A stretch of DNA of 64,000 nucleotides from assembly GCA_003254905.1 (NCBI GenBank), contig QANU01006361.1, positions 288,532 to 352,531 of the forward strand, in the 5' to 3' direction. Source of the DNA: Nissolia schottii (Eukaryota; Streptophyta; Magnoliopsida; Fabales; Fabaceae). Shown piece by piece: positions 26,675 to 38,150 of the stretch. Numbering within the stretch: the stretch's first letter is position 1; each line of letters starts with the position of its first letter. The translations under genes and the position numbers were made by a program. The notes under the pieces are model-generated. The model searched no databases, had not been told where the DNA came from, and worked only from the letters and a program-made list of their open reading frames with translations.

Positions 26675-27064
26675 TAATTTGTAACGACCCAAAAACTGTT
26701 ATCGGCACACAATGGGTTATTTCCCTTACGGAAGCCTCTAGGAACATTTTTAAAAAGAAAACATGTACTTTAACTTTAATTAAAAATAAATAAAACTTTC
26801 CTGTTCTGAATAAACATAAAATCTCTTACAATAAACATAAATGTACATGATAAAATACGCAACTAGTCCGAAGATTCTACCTATATACAATTGGAGCACT
26901 CTAGATATAATGTCTCAATAACTTGAATAATTATTTTATATACATATATACTTCAAGTATTTCATTTTAATTTGCTATTTATCTATCTATTTGCTTAGTT
27001 ATTCAAAACATGGATTTTTATTAAGTTTAGGACAATTTTCAGTTGATATTGTAGTTCAAGTGCT

Positions 27065-27245
27065 CATTCATTCGAATGACAACAAGTGTCATTCGAATGA
27101 ATGTTGAAAAATCCGTACCCAAACCCAATTAAGTTGAGTTAGTCAAATGGCTCCATAAGTGATCATTCGAATGACTTGACAAAATTAGTGATTTTTGGTT
27201 TCTCGGGCCAGATCATACGAATAACCCCCCTAAGTTATTCGAATG
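27065..27245. repeat. Cluster of CATTCGAATG palindromes
   Basis: The palindromic core ATTCGAAT within TCATTCGAATGA or close variants appears several times (about 27070, 27092, 27165, 27235), and a diverged CATACGAATAA lies near 27214. The cluster lies in the 5' part of the middle LTR. Confidence 0.8.
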
Positions 27246-29164
27246 ACTCGTATACATGAGCATTTTAAACATGCAAAAAGCTCATTTTTGCTGAGCTCTC
27301 TCTCTCTTACCCCATTTTATTCTCCTTCCCTCTAGAAAACCTAAAATCTTAACACGAAATCCTCCCCAAACCTTCCATATCATTCCAAATCACTTCAAAT
27401 CCTTCACTTTACCTTTATTATCATCATCATTCTTCCTTGTTCTCTCCTTCTAGAACCTCCATTGGAACTTTCTTTGAGTTTTTGATAGTGATCCTAGGGC
27501 TATAGTTGGTGTTGTGATTGAGTTGGGTACTTGATTATTCGAGTCTATGATTTGAATTATTGAAACCCTAGGTTGTGATTTTGTGAATATTAGTGATTTG
27601 GGTCAAATTGATCCTAATCCATGACCTTGTTGTATTATCTATAGCGTTGGAAGGCTTCAGTGATTATTCCCAAGTTTTGGCCAATTCGTAGATCAATTTC
27701 TTTGCCTCCTTGAGGCTTGTGTTGTGGGTAGATAGTTGAAATTGTCGTTTATTTTCTATATTAACATATATGTGTATAAAATGTAAATTGAAAATGTATT
27801 TTTGAAAGTGTTGTGAGAATTGATTTGGTTATTTTGAGAAATTGAAGAAATGGTTTTGTTAAGGCCTTTGGGCATTTTGAGAAGAAATGTGAACTATATG
27901 TTTTTGAAAGGAAAATATTTTATGAACTAACACGTGAGACAAGACCTATTGGTAATCGTTGCATGAAAAATCATTTACCGCATATCATTTCACATTGATA
28001 ATGGTATGATCATTTTGGAAATCAATGCTTTGTGATTAAGATGCCGAGAAAAGAAAGATTGATTTGATTTTGATTCATAAATGGATTCTATCTGAAAGGA
28101 ATATTTTAGTGTTACAAAATGGTTTAGGATGAAGTCCTGTCAGGATCTGCAGCCAACGACAGTAGGCGTTGGACTTGGTGCACCATGACTTATGCCCTCG
28201 CTAGTAAGGGACAGATCATACTAACTCAGTACGAATGCCACGTTTCAGTTATATGCCCTTGCTAGTAAGGGACAAATTATACTAGCCCAAAAAATTGAAA
28301 ACAATGTCTTCGGTTTGTTAAGTGTAGGTTAGAGTAACAGCTCTAACACGTTGATATTGTCTTATATGCTGGCATGATGGAATTCCTTGAATATATGGTT
28401 TATGGAAAGTTTATGTTGAAACTAAAAAAAATATTTTCTATTTGATACATATATTGTAATTATCATAACCTTTTTCCCACTTATCCCTTGTGTGCTATAA
28501 TTAAATCTACCTGCAACTGAGTTTCCAAACTCACTCTTTGTTGTTTTTCTCCTTTTAGATGCAGGTGTGGGTTCAAGTTCCATTCCTCTTGCCTTTTAGA
28601 TTGCAGAGGATTTTCTCCTTGTGGTGAGCCCAACTTGTACTGGGTTGTGCTCATTTCTAGTCTATTGTATTATCTTGTCTTAAAACACTCCAGTAAACCC
28701 ACAGGTAGGATCCGACCGATTTTTGCTTCCTTGGTCTTGTAGTTTTATGTTGATTGGGATTTAAATATGTAACTTAAGAATTATTTTGAACTTGCAAATA
28801 TTATGTTTTCTTTTGTTTGAGAAACTCCTAGATTTGTGAATGGATTTATTGAATTTTGAATTGTTATCATGTGTTTGTTTCCTTTGTTGGAATAAGCATA
28901 TAAACAAGGGAAAATATGTCTATTTTTGTGAAAATTTTGAGGTATTCGAGGCTTGATAAGTGCCAAATGTACGCACTTTCAAATGGTTGAACTGGCACCT
29001 GTCTGCTTAAGTTTGATGAATTATCTGATTAAATTCCCCACTTTTGTAGAATTTATAAATATACTAAAGATGGATGCAAGATAATGATCAAAGAAGAAAT
29101 CTCACAGAGAAAGGAAACAAAGAGCAAAGGGGACAAAAGAAGCAGAAAAGCAAAGGCAGATGCA

Positions 29165-29460
29165 CCACTGCTCAGCGATGACAAAAAGCCGCTCAGCGAC
29201 TAGCACGAAGGAACCGCTCAGCGATAAACCCAAACCGCTCAGCGGACCTTGCTTCAAGGATAAGAAACTTAGCCGTGAAGGAAGCTCTGCAGCCGCACCT
29301 GCAGCCGCAATGCCACCCTGCTCTGACACCGCTCAGCGCACCGCACGCCGCTCAGCGGCTCTGACAGATAATGTCAGAACAGAGCCACCATTCAGAGGGA
29401 ACGTGGCGGTGAAGAAACCTCAAACCGCTGAGCGGTGCACTCAGGCCGCTCAGCGGTGAC
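29165..29460. repeat. Cluster of CCGCTCAGCG near-palindromes in the LTR
   Basis: Eight copies of (C)CGCTCAGCG or close variants (one CCGCTGAGCGG) occur in under 300 bases, ending just upstream of the LTR's TATA box. Each is nearly self-complementary around a central base. The stretch is GC-rich and stays open in one frame, but the repeat is in the DNA rather than in any conserved protein. Confidence 0.85.
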
Positions 29461-29469
29461 CCCAAACTC

Positions 29470-29484
29470 AGCCTATAAATAGAG
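29470..29484 (+). promoter_or_regulatory. TATA box of the innermost LTR
   Basis: The sequence GCCTATAAATAGAGG follows the CCGCTCAGCG cluster directly. It is the best TATA match in this LTR and marks the probable U3/R boundary about 30 bases downstream. Confidence 0.6.
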
Positions 29485-31968
29485 GCCGAGGCTCATAACA
29501 TGAGAGGCATCAAATAATATTTACACTTCAGATTTCGTTTCCTTTCAATTTCTTTTATATTTCAAATCCTAAGTTAGTTTAGCAACAAAGAGGAGGCTAG
29601 TGAAGGAGCCGGGAGAATCAAGGAAGCACGGCGGACGTCGTCATGATAGCGTGAGAACGTGTCATGGTAAGCGTCCATCACCTTGCCTCCGAGATACTCT
29701 TGTAAGATGGATTTGTAATCCTCTTGTTGTTGGGATTTTGATGATTGTTATAGACTGATTGTATCCATGTACTCTTACATTAATGAATCTGTCATTTGCT
29801 ATGATTTGCTTGAAGTGATTTTACACTTAATGCTTGTTTTAGCTTAGCTACCTAAAGCATGATTTCAAACTGCATGGTTGCGCGTGAGAACGGCATCATA
29901 AGTTGGAACTAAATCAATTCATCTAATAAACCTAATTGCTAGAGATAGAGTTAGGAATATTAGTCGCTTTTAACATCTAAAATAATGCTGGTGTACTTTG
30001 TTAAGTTTGTGTGCGAGAGTGACAGCATAACAAAGGAACCCTGTAATCTTTTCATGCGCGAAAGCGATGAATAAGTTAAGAACTGATGGCGAGAAATCAA
30101 AGGAATGATAGTTCTGATGTTTAAGTTATGAATGCATGAAACTGTAATATGATTCAAATCCCAACAAGCTTCCTGATCCGTCTCTGATTTGTTGCCTATT
30201 TATCTTTTCTGCTATTTATTTATTTATCTAAATATCAATTCACCAATCCTTCACTTCGTTGTTTAATTAACAAACTCAAGAACGGTATTTTTGCAACTCT
30301 CTATGGATACAATCATACCCGACTGTACTGCAATTGGATTCATTGTGAATCTGAAAGCTGTAAAGTAGGATGTATTATTTTGACGACGAGAGTAAAAACG
30401 CTTTCAACAAGGCTTGCTAGGGGTCGTGACAACTAGATATGACTTGATTACAAAATAAAAATAAAACGAACAATTCCTATAGGTAGCTTCACCTCTAGGT
30501 GAACTGTTGACTCTTAGATTCTGATGTCGCTGTACTGACCATAAACTCCATGCACTACTGCTCTGCTTCGTAACTTATAACTAGAGGGTCAAGTTGAGGG
30601 GTGAGAACTCTGGGAAGAGTCTCAACGAATGGTGATCCGCACGGCGACATGGACATTTCGAAAACATGACATGCAAATGCAATATATAATATATAACAAG
30701 CATAAAACATTTCCATAATAATAACTAATACATAAAAGCATTTGAAAACACAATTCAGTTGGGAGTTCTCTAGATAGAAGTTCTACGCATTTCGGTTTAG
30801 CTATTCTTGAAATGTCCGAGCTTTACGGTCTTGCCCTAATCTACATGACATGATATCAAGCATCACGGACTGCCATGTCCGGGCTTTACATTCTTGCCCT
30901 AAATCTACATGAACCCTATTCTACTTTGCGATCGTACAAGGTATACCAGGGTCAACGTAAGTTGTCGTTGATTTACAGTTCCAATATCATAGATATAACT
31001 CTCATGAAAACAATTTAAATACATAACATGACATGATCATAATAACATAATCCTTTGACTAATACTGATAGTATAACATGACTTAATATTATTAAATATT
31101 TTATCTTGGAAAAATATAGGTAGACTAAAATCTCATACTTAGGAAGGTTCCCAAGTAAGAGAAGTGCGTCATAATGAATAGCTTAATTATCAAGTCTTGT
31201 CCTAGCCAAACCTCTCCTTAACATAAATCTTTTCCCATCAGAATATTTCCTTAACTATAATCTTTTGTTAAAGGTTTCAAACAATTCTAAGCATGTGAAT
31301 ATTTATATCACTTAATACTAATCATACACACACAACATGACTGTATTTAATGCAATAAAATAGGTGGTCCCTTGTGGTTTTAAAATAGTTTCATAAATAA
31401 AAGTTTCTAAATAAAAAATTATAAGGAAATAACTAATTAATAATTTCATTAAAAACTAATTAAATAAAAGAATTCTTAATAATAACCAACTTCATAAATA
31501 TATAACATAAAATACTAAATTCTACTTCCTAGGATTTCATAAAACATACATAAATAAAATAGTTCTTAAAATAAATAAATAAATAAATAAATTTAAAAAT
31601 AAATACGTGCTCTAAAATAGTCCGTGAAGAAAGCCACTCACCTGGAAATGACTGACTGTTAAGGAGCCCTAAGTTGGGAGCTCCTGACACCCTATGTGGA
31701 GGCACTATTTCCCCACGAACGAAAAACGAGAGGGAGAAAAGAAATAAAAATAACTGGAGCAAAAAGTCTCACAAAAGTGGGACATAAGCTCTTAAGTGAA
31801 TTAGCAAGTCTAAACACTCACGGAAAACTTCTATATATAGGGGAGGAGGAGACTTCCTTCTATTGCTGCATCCGATGTAGGACTTCAAAACATGCATCTC
31901 GCACGAGATGAAGCTCCAGAAACAGTATCTCGCGTGTTTCCCTCCCTTTTTTTGGTCATTACATAATT

Positions 31969-32962
31969 AATAATTTAAATATTTCATGTATAAAATATAT
32001 ATAATCATTGGAATATTATAACATAACAAACACATGATATGGTGACAAGTATTTATAACACTTCTTTATGGTCATTTAAATGTTATTTGTGATAAAATTG
32101 AAAATTATAGATTTATTTTTAGTAACACTTATTGTAGATAATATATATTTTAATTAAATTATCTGAGCATAATAGAATATGTAACCTAGTGGTAAAGGAG
32201 TGATTACTCTTTCTTAAGGTGCCAAGTTCAAGTTACATGTTTGATACGAAGTGAAATTCAAGGAGGAAGAAGGGCACTAATCAGTGAGAAGAAGCATGAG
32301 AATGAGCAACACTACAGTGGAGTAAGAAGAAGGAACCATGGTTAACTTAAATTTTTCAATTGATATTTTATTTAGAAAACATGTGGGTCTCATTAGTGTG
32401 ATGTGTTAACAAAATAGTGGTATAGAGCTACAGCTTGGCTTGCTCTCAAATCAACCAAGAAATTCTCCACCTTTAAATTGCAGAACCTACTTATTTTTGA
32501 CCTCACTTGAGTCCAGGTTGAATTAGTTAGATTTCTTGTTAAAGGTCTAGATGCTCAGTAATCCATATACCAAGGAAAAAAAAAAAAGAAGAAGAAAGAC
32601 TCGTGATGATATGATAATGTAAATGAAAATCATTAGAAGATTTATTTTTATTCGTTAACTATTAATTATAGGATTTTTTAAGCACTTGTTAAGAAATTAA
32701 AAGGAGAAAAAGTCTTATTGAAAAGATAAATATTTAACATTTTAATGCATTATCTTTTCAACATTTTAATGCATTAAATGCATTAAAAATTAATTTCAAT
32801 TTTTTTTATTATTAACTCTTTAACCAGTGTTCTTAAAATGCATTGTTGTGGAATTGATCACATTGATTTACCCTGTTCATTTTCTCTGTATTCAACAAAA
32901 CTTTATCAAGCATTAGCATCTTGCATTTTAATTTTTTTCGTTCATTCTTTTCTACTTGTTAG
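31969..32962. other. Intergenic, no gene seen
   Basis: This is AT-rich sequence. No earlier acyl-CoA oxidase exon could be recognised here, although the pseudogene starts immediately to the right. Confidence 0.4.
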
Positions 32963-34055
32963 ACTGGCTTAGCAATTGCCATAAGACATGCATTGACAAG
33001 GCGAGCATTTTCTATTTGACCAAATGAACCTGTAGTCTTACTGCTTGATTACCCAAGTCATCAACGACGTCCATTACCTTTACTTGCAAAAATGTATGTC
33101 CTCTTGCTTCTTTCTTAAGCTTCAATAATGGTTTAGCAAAATGAGGAACTACGATGTTATTTTTGTGCTTCAATACATATTATTGCTGTGAATGACTTAA
33201 AAAATGATGTATGTGAAAAGAACGGCTGAGTCAAACAAAACAATTTCACATTGTTTCTAGTGCATACAAGCCTACATTCACATGGAATAATATGCGAACT
33301 CTTCAGGTAGATATATTGCTATATTTATGCAGATTGATCTGTTTTGCTTAAGAGAAGGAGATTTATTGAGACGTTTTGTTGAGGAGATATTACATTATCA
33401 AACACAAGGAGAAAGCAAGGAGTCTGCATTTCTTCTAGTGAGGATTTCTGCTTGGTTTTGTTTATTATTTGTACATCTTTCTTTTCATTGTACTCTTCTC
33501 TCTATCAGAGTTATCAGCTCGCAGAGGACTTGGGCACAGCATTTTCGGAACGAGCAATATTGCAAACCTTCATTGAAGCCGAGTCAAATTTACCCTCTGG
33601 TTCATTGAAGGTAAGTCTTTAGTACTGCTTGTTGAATATTATTCTTTTTATAATGTCCCTTGTATAAAAGAGTTTGACTATGATCACAACTTGAAATGTC
33701 AAATTTTTCTAATGATGTGGTGGGACATGATTGAATAAGAAAATAAAAATCATTGATCAAAGTTTATTTTTTTTATTCTTCTGTTTTTAAGTTTACAATA
33801 AAGGATGTTGCACATTTGTTCATATAGAACTGGTTTTCTGGTCACTAAGGCAAAGAAGTGAAACACATTCATTTGCTGATATCTTCTTAAGCCTGTTGAG
33901 ATCATTATATGCGCTGATTACCGGGGATGAAGATGCTGCATTTCTCCGATATGGGTATTTGTCAAAAGCGGATGCCTCTATAGTGAGGAAAGAAGTGCCC
34001 AAACTATGTGCTGCACTTGCCTTGGTCAGTTCCTTTGGCATCCCTCCATTCAAAT
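32963..34055 (+). pseudogene. Acyl-CoA oxidase fragment (ACX family), disrupted
   Basis: Five coding blocks match the middle and C-terminal parts of peroxisomal acyl-CoA oxidase, the first enzyme of beta-oxidation. Block 32963-33092 has IAIRHALTRRAFSI, then LLLDYPSHQRRPLPLLAK. Block 33192-33306 has MMYVKRTAESN and FTWNNMRTLQ. Block 33330-33434 has IDLFCLREGDLLRRFVEEI. Block 33509-33610 has YQLAEDLGTAFSERAILQTF. Block 33829-34055 has FLRYGYLSKADASIVRKEVP and ALALVSSFGIP. Defects include an in-frame TGA right after AFSI, a frameshift between block-2 segments, loss of everything between MRTLQ and IDLFC, a small deletion after PKLCA, and no N-terminal domain. Splice sites survive, so this is a decayed genomic copy rather than a retrocopy. 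Similarity is best to ACX2/ACX3-type enzymes as I recall them. Confidence 0.8.
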
Positions 34056-34691
34056 TCCTGGTCTTCTGTTCAACACCAATAAGCTCATCAAAGTTTTTAC
34101 ATCACATTTCTGTGGTCATTTAGTTTTTGTGTGCCAACAAAGAAATGTGATTAATATTTAGTTACATACGTAATGAGTAATAGTACTTGCACAATGTTAT
34201 CCAGCCACAAACCCTCAGAGTAAGTATGCTGCCTCACTAATGCTAAAGTTGGTTGTTGCTTGTATAAGATTACAAGTGCTCTCACATTGTCTAAAATTTG
34301 GTGTTTATTTGGATATCTGATCTAGTGTAAGATTATGACAAGCTCTCTCACTTGGTCTAAAAAAACTAACGCATGCAACTTAATGATACTAAATATTCAA
34401 TATTGACAATATGCCAGAAGTTTGGGTACCCATTAATGGGAGTTCTTACTGATCCCTCGAAAGTATCAAGAATCTTTCTTAAAGAAAGGATCTAACTTGT
34501 AATGTATGCTGCATAGACTTCACATGACACCAAAGGCAACATAATGTGAAACTCAATACAAACTTGTAATGTGGACACCATCTACTGCAAGAACACTGTA
34601 TTTCTTTGCCAAGGAAACGTTAGAAGTTTCCCCATGCTGTCACCGAACCTAGGACATGTACATGTTGGTAAGTCACTTGGCAAAAACAAAA
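34056..34691 (-). other. 3' flank of the VOZ gene
   Basis: I see no gene here. On the minus strand this follows the VOZ stop codon and probably holds its 3'UTR and polyadenylation signals. The ACX pseudogene converges from the other side. Confidence 0.4.
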
Positions 34692-37509
34692 TCACACTGG
34701 TGTTTTTGTTTCATTCACAGGAGATCCTCCACTCTCGAACTTCTTCGCCTTTGTTTTTCCACTGGCAGGGCTTCCATCATCAGCTGCAACATCAGCAGTT
34801 AGCTTTCCCATCTTGCTTTGTAAATCAGCGAGAGATTCCTTCGTCAATTTTGCTTTACTAGGACTTTTCTTTTTGTCCACAAGCTTTAATTCCAGCCGAT
34901 ACAATGCTATGCTATCATGGTTGTTCATCTCATACTCATACAAATGCCACTCTAGATAACTAAGAGGCTGGGGGTCCATATAATAGGACCTCTTTTTTCC
35001 CCCATGTTCCTTCATCTCCTGCTTCCTTGATTCGTGCCAACCACGCCCGCTGTAATCTGGGAGCGATCTCTGCTTTCTATTTCCATTCACAAATGCCCTT
35101 CTAGGTTTGTCAAAGAAGAGCCACTCCCTCACAGATTCAACCTCGGGAAAAGAAAGATCAAATAACTCTGCAACAATAGAAGAAAGAAAATGATTCAAAC
35201 ATGTTCAATATGGACAACTAGCATAAAATTCAAGCCATGCACAAACTCGAATGAAAAGTAGTAAGCATCAGGCGACCGGTTTCTTTTACAACACTTGATA
35301 GACAAAACTGTTGGTAAAGTGAAAAAATTAAACTGTAAGAACATAAAGTAATAACGTCAACCATACTCACCAGGAGCATTCCAAGGGGATTTAGTTGAAG
35401 CAGCACCTTCACATATAGGGATGCCAACTTCCTTTCCCTGTGTCTTCGCAAGAAGTGCAGCAAACAAAGGACCATCTTTTACCCCAATGCCCCTAGGCAG
35501 CATTATTGGGATCATGCCAGGAAGACCCTCATTATTTGCCATAAGCTCATGAGCACTGCTGCAGTAGTCCTGGCAACATTTTAACCCTTGAGCGGGTCTC
35601 AAACAATCCCATAGAGAACATTTTGGACCTAAAAATGCTGAAGGTGGAGGACGGATATTTGGAAGGATGTTAGGTATATTATCCTCTCCACCCTGCTTGG
35701 CCTCATCATTTTCAAAAAATAGGCTACAATCGAAGCCTTCATCAATAACAAATGGATGGCAATCAAACTGTGCAATCATATCTGAGTTATTAAAAGCATC
35801 ATTGTGTAGAGTTGCAGCAGAGCCATCAAATTGATTGAAGCCTTTAAAAGTATGATGTGGTAGCTGGTTATCATCAAAAAACTTCTGCACAATACCAAAT
35901 GCCTATTAGTTATCTATCACATCCAAAACTAATCAGTCAAAGCACTAAATACAATAAAAGACAACAAATATTCTGCTCACGCATATTCTTTCCCTAATTA
36001 CATTTTTCACCAATTTTTTCTTCTCTGAAACTTAACCTATGAATTTAATAACAATTTGAAATTAATCTGAACAGCAAGATTAGAACAAGGTTGCATGGAC
36101 TTCTTAAAATTGTCAATAACTTAAAATCACATGTACCTATGGTTTTCCCAGAATAAGCTGAAAATACACAGCATCAACATTCTTCCCTAACGCTATTCTA
36201 AATAACTTATTGATGTTTTAGAGATTAAAAGAAATGGAAGATGAACACACACACACACACACTCTTCACCGGTTAGACAGTGTTTCATAACAATAAACTT
36301 ACACGCGCGCGCGCGCTCTCTACCAATTAGACAGTGTTTCATGACAATAAACTTACATCCTTTTTTCCACACACACACACACACACTCTTCACCAATTAG
36401 ACAATGTTTCATGAAAATAAATCCATTTTTCTACTAACATATACATAACTATTGCACACACACGTCACCAACTAGAAAGTGTTTCATGAAAATAAACTTA
36501 CATACTTTTTCTACTAACACACACGCGCACAAACACATATATAACTATTGCACCTGAAATAATATTACCTAAACTCTGTAAAAAATAATATTACCTAAAC
36601 TCTTGTGTAAAGCTAATTAGTCATGCCCTGTTTTGACATGATATAATTCTGTCAGAAACATCTAAACATATGATCCTGTGAATTTTTTTATTTTTTATTT
36701 TTTATTTTTTTTCCCTTGACAAGCCACACTTGGCAAAGGAATTTTCCATAGGTTAAACTTCAATAGGTCACCAAATCACAGTATACCATACGTGACACTT
36801 TTCACCTTTGGGAAATTCTAATGTGCAACTACAAAGCATATCAAATGAAAATAATATAGATCAATTACTGCATCAAATTTACAGCCAGACAATACATAGT
36901 TTCCAGAGCTAGTGCAAGAAACTCACTTCATCAAAAGATGGATAACTGATATCAGGGACATTATGAGGATGCAGCTCAGTCTTCAACTGGTCAGGCTTTG
37001 TTAATGGACTAATTGCATCATCTTTCTCCTCAAGTTCTTGCAAAAGTTGAGCTAGCTCCCCAGGAAATGAACCAAGGCTTCCATCCTATAACAGCATATA
37101 TTTTGATAACCAACAACAATCAAGCCTTATCCCACTAGGTGTACATAGTTCAGACAACACTGTATACTCTATTCTAAACTGTTAAAATTCAGGCCATTAT
37201 TTTGATTAAGGAAAAAAAAAAAACCTTTTTTGAGAAGGAAAAGATAAACATGCACTTAATCAGCTATTTCTATAGTTAAAAACATACAACTAAGGAGGTA
37301 GCTGGAGACTCCAGTTCAGCCATCCACTCTCTGAGCATTTGATGCATCTGCTCCTCAAACATTACAATGTCATTAGACCTACTTTCCTTCCTTGCACACT
37401 GAAGATTGGTGAAAATTGCATGAATTTTATCAACATGGTCCCTTTCCTTTTCCTTCATCGACTGATGAGAAGAAGATCCGCATTTGATCTTGGAATTGTC
37501 TTTCATCAT
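34692..37509 (-). CDS. VOZ transcription factor (vascular plant one-zinc-finger), 4 coding exons
   Basis: Coding exons on the minus strand are 37288-37509, 36927-37085, 35371-35884 and 34692-35167, totalling 1371 nt and 456 residues (family members are usually 420-490). All joins are in frame at GT-AG sites. The N-terminal part has [10 protein letters not shown] and [18 protein letters not shown]. The zinc-finger domain shows C216-x4-C221 and C235-x3-H239 within [12 protein letters not shown] and [10 protein letters not shown]. The conserved DNA-binding and dimer region includes [32 protein letters not shown] and [23 protein letters not shown] proteins move between cytoplasm and nucleus, bind GCGTNx7ACGC, and act in flowering via phytochrome B and in stress responses. 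An in-frame stop upstream of the ATG at 37509 supports this start. Confidence 0.95.
36236..36545. repeat. Minisatellite with (AC)n and (CG)n tracts in a VOZ intron
   Basis: A unit like CACCAATTAGACAGTGTTTCATGAAAATAAACTTACA recurs four times (about 36264, 36322, 36390 and 36467). The copies are separated by (AC)n at 36245-36261, (CG)n at 36304-36316, (CA)n at 36368-36386 and mixed CACACACGT. All lie in the intron between coding exons 2 and 3. Confidence 0.8.
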
Positions 37510-37807
37510 CCCAATATTAATCAAAGCAGATTATCTGCAAGGCATCACCATCAAGCTTCAGGTTTTCTAAATTTATAACATAATCAGCTCATAAAAATTT
37601 ACAATTATCCGTGTAATTAGATGAAGAAACGAAGCAATGGGTTGTTGACTACGCAGAAAAGGAACCCTAAATTGGGGAAGGAGAAAGTTCCCATTTTGGG
37701 AGTGAAATTGAACTCGTCAATTCCCCATCTTTCAGAATTGAATTGCAACAACTGAATACACCAATTGAAACTTAAACCAGACCCAACGGCGTAGAAACGA
37801 GAATTAC

Positions 37808-38000
37808 CTGGAAGAATGGCACGATTGCTTCTAAAATCAACAGTCCCAACTGGAATGAGATCTTTATTCCTTTTGTGCATGCAACATGACGAGTTTTACG
37901 ACACAAATTCGAATCGCGTTTACTTTCCACTAATACACAAGCAGTGGGCGGCGACAAATCGCACGGGGGAGGGACGCCTGTCGCGTCGAAGGGAAAAGGC
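37808..38000 (-). other. Probable 5'UTR exon of the VOZ gene
   Basis: On the minus strand the sequence ends ...CATTCTTCCAG|GTAATTCTCG at 37808, a good donor site. An acceptor TGCCTTGCAG lies just upstream of the first coding exon (about 37534). A non-coding leader exon with a 0.27-kb intron is therefore likely. The upstream limit is a guess. Confidence 0.5.
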
Positions 38001-38150
38001 TGGCGGACGTGGGCGGCGTTTAAAGAACACGCGTATCGTACGGGCAGGTTGCGACGTGCAAGGGCGGAGGTGGGTCGCGTTCTGGTGTGGTGTGAGGGCA
38101 AGCAAGAGGAAGAAAAGGGTCACGATTAGTTATGAGGGAGAGGGAAAAGA
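38001..38150 (-). promoter_or_regulatory. GC-rich probable VOZ promoter
   Basis: This GC-rich island contains CGCGTTTAAAGAACACGCG and other CG-containing motifs and stands out from AT-rich neighbours. It sits directly upstream of the inferred VOZ leader exon. The open frames across it on both strands have no recognisable domains and are attributed to base composition. Confidence 0.45.

Larger units (their letters stand above)
28954..30409 (+). mobile_element. Innermost layer of the nest: solo LTR with AGGCT duplication
   Basis: The element starts TGATAAGTGCCAAATG and ends GCTTTCAACA. A perfect pentamer AGGCT abuts both ends (28949-28953 and 30410-30414). Removing it rejoins the middle LTR at AGGCT. 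The 3' part, with TTTTTGCAACTCTCTATGGATACAATCATACCC, resembles the R-U5 end of gypsy LTRs in legumes. It holds a CTATAAATAGAGG TATA box near 29474 and no coding sequence. Confidence 0.85.
26911..30431 (+). mobile_element. Middle layer of the LTR nest (probable solo LTR)
   Basis: The piece ends GGGGTCGTGACA at 30431 and probably starts TGTCTCAATAAC at 26911, so both ends carry the TGTC/GACA inverted tetramer. The octamer CTAGATAT occurs 2 bases outside the left end and 1 base outside the right end, which may be a blurred target duplication. The left boundary is therefore tentative. The body has CATTCGAATG palindromes near 27.1 kb and is split by the innermost LTR. Confidence 0.5.
26680..31963. 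mobile_element. Outer layer of an LTR nest (solo LTR split by later insertions)
   Basis: The stretch begins TGTAACGACCC and ends GGTCATTACA, inverted repeats of each other. A perfect pentamer TAATT flanks it (26675-26679 and 31964-31968). The element's own sequence appears to be the left piece (to about 26910) and the right piece (from about 30432), some 1.7 kb in all, with no gag or pol. Its ends match the family of the solo LTR at 4651-5942. A CTATATATAG box lies near 31831. Confidence 0.75.

Noticed and set aside
29160-29459. 99-codon frame across the CCGCTCAGCG array as a possible repeat protein
   Set aside because: The repeat units fall in different frames and are near-palindromic in DNA; the stretch lies inside a solo LTR bounded by AGGCT duplications.
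29165-29460. CRISPR-like array of short repeats
   Set aside because: The repeats are 10-11 bp with irregular, short spacers in a plant LTR; there is no cas gene and the organism is a eukaryote.
26680-31963. Reading the whole nest as one full-length LTR retrotransposon
   Set aside because: No gag, pol, PBS or PPT is present between the ends, and internal boundaries with their own duplication show nested solo LTRs.
34571-34861. 96-codon plus-strand frame near 34.7 kb
   Set aside because: It overlaps the conserved C-terminal VOZ exon on the opposite strand and matches nothing I know.
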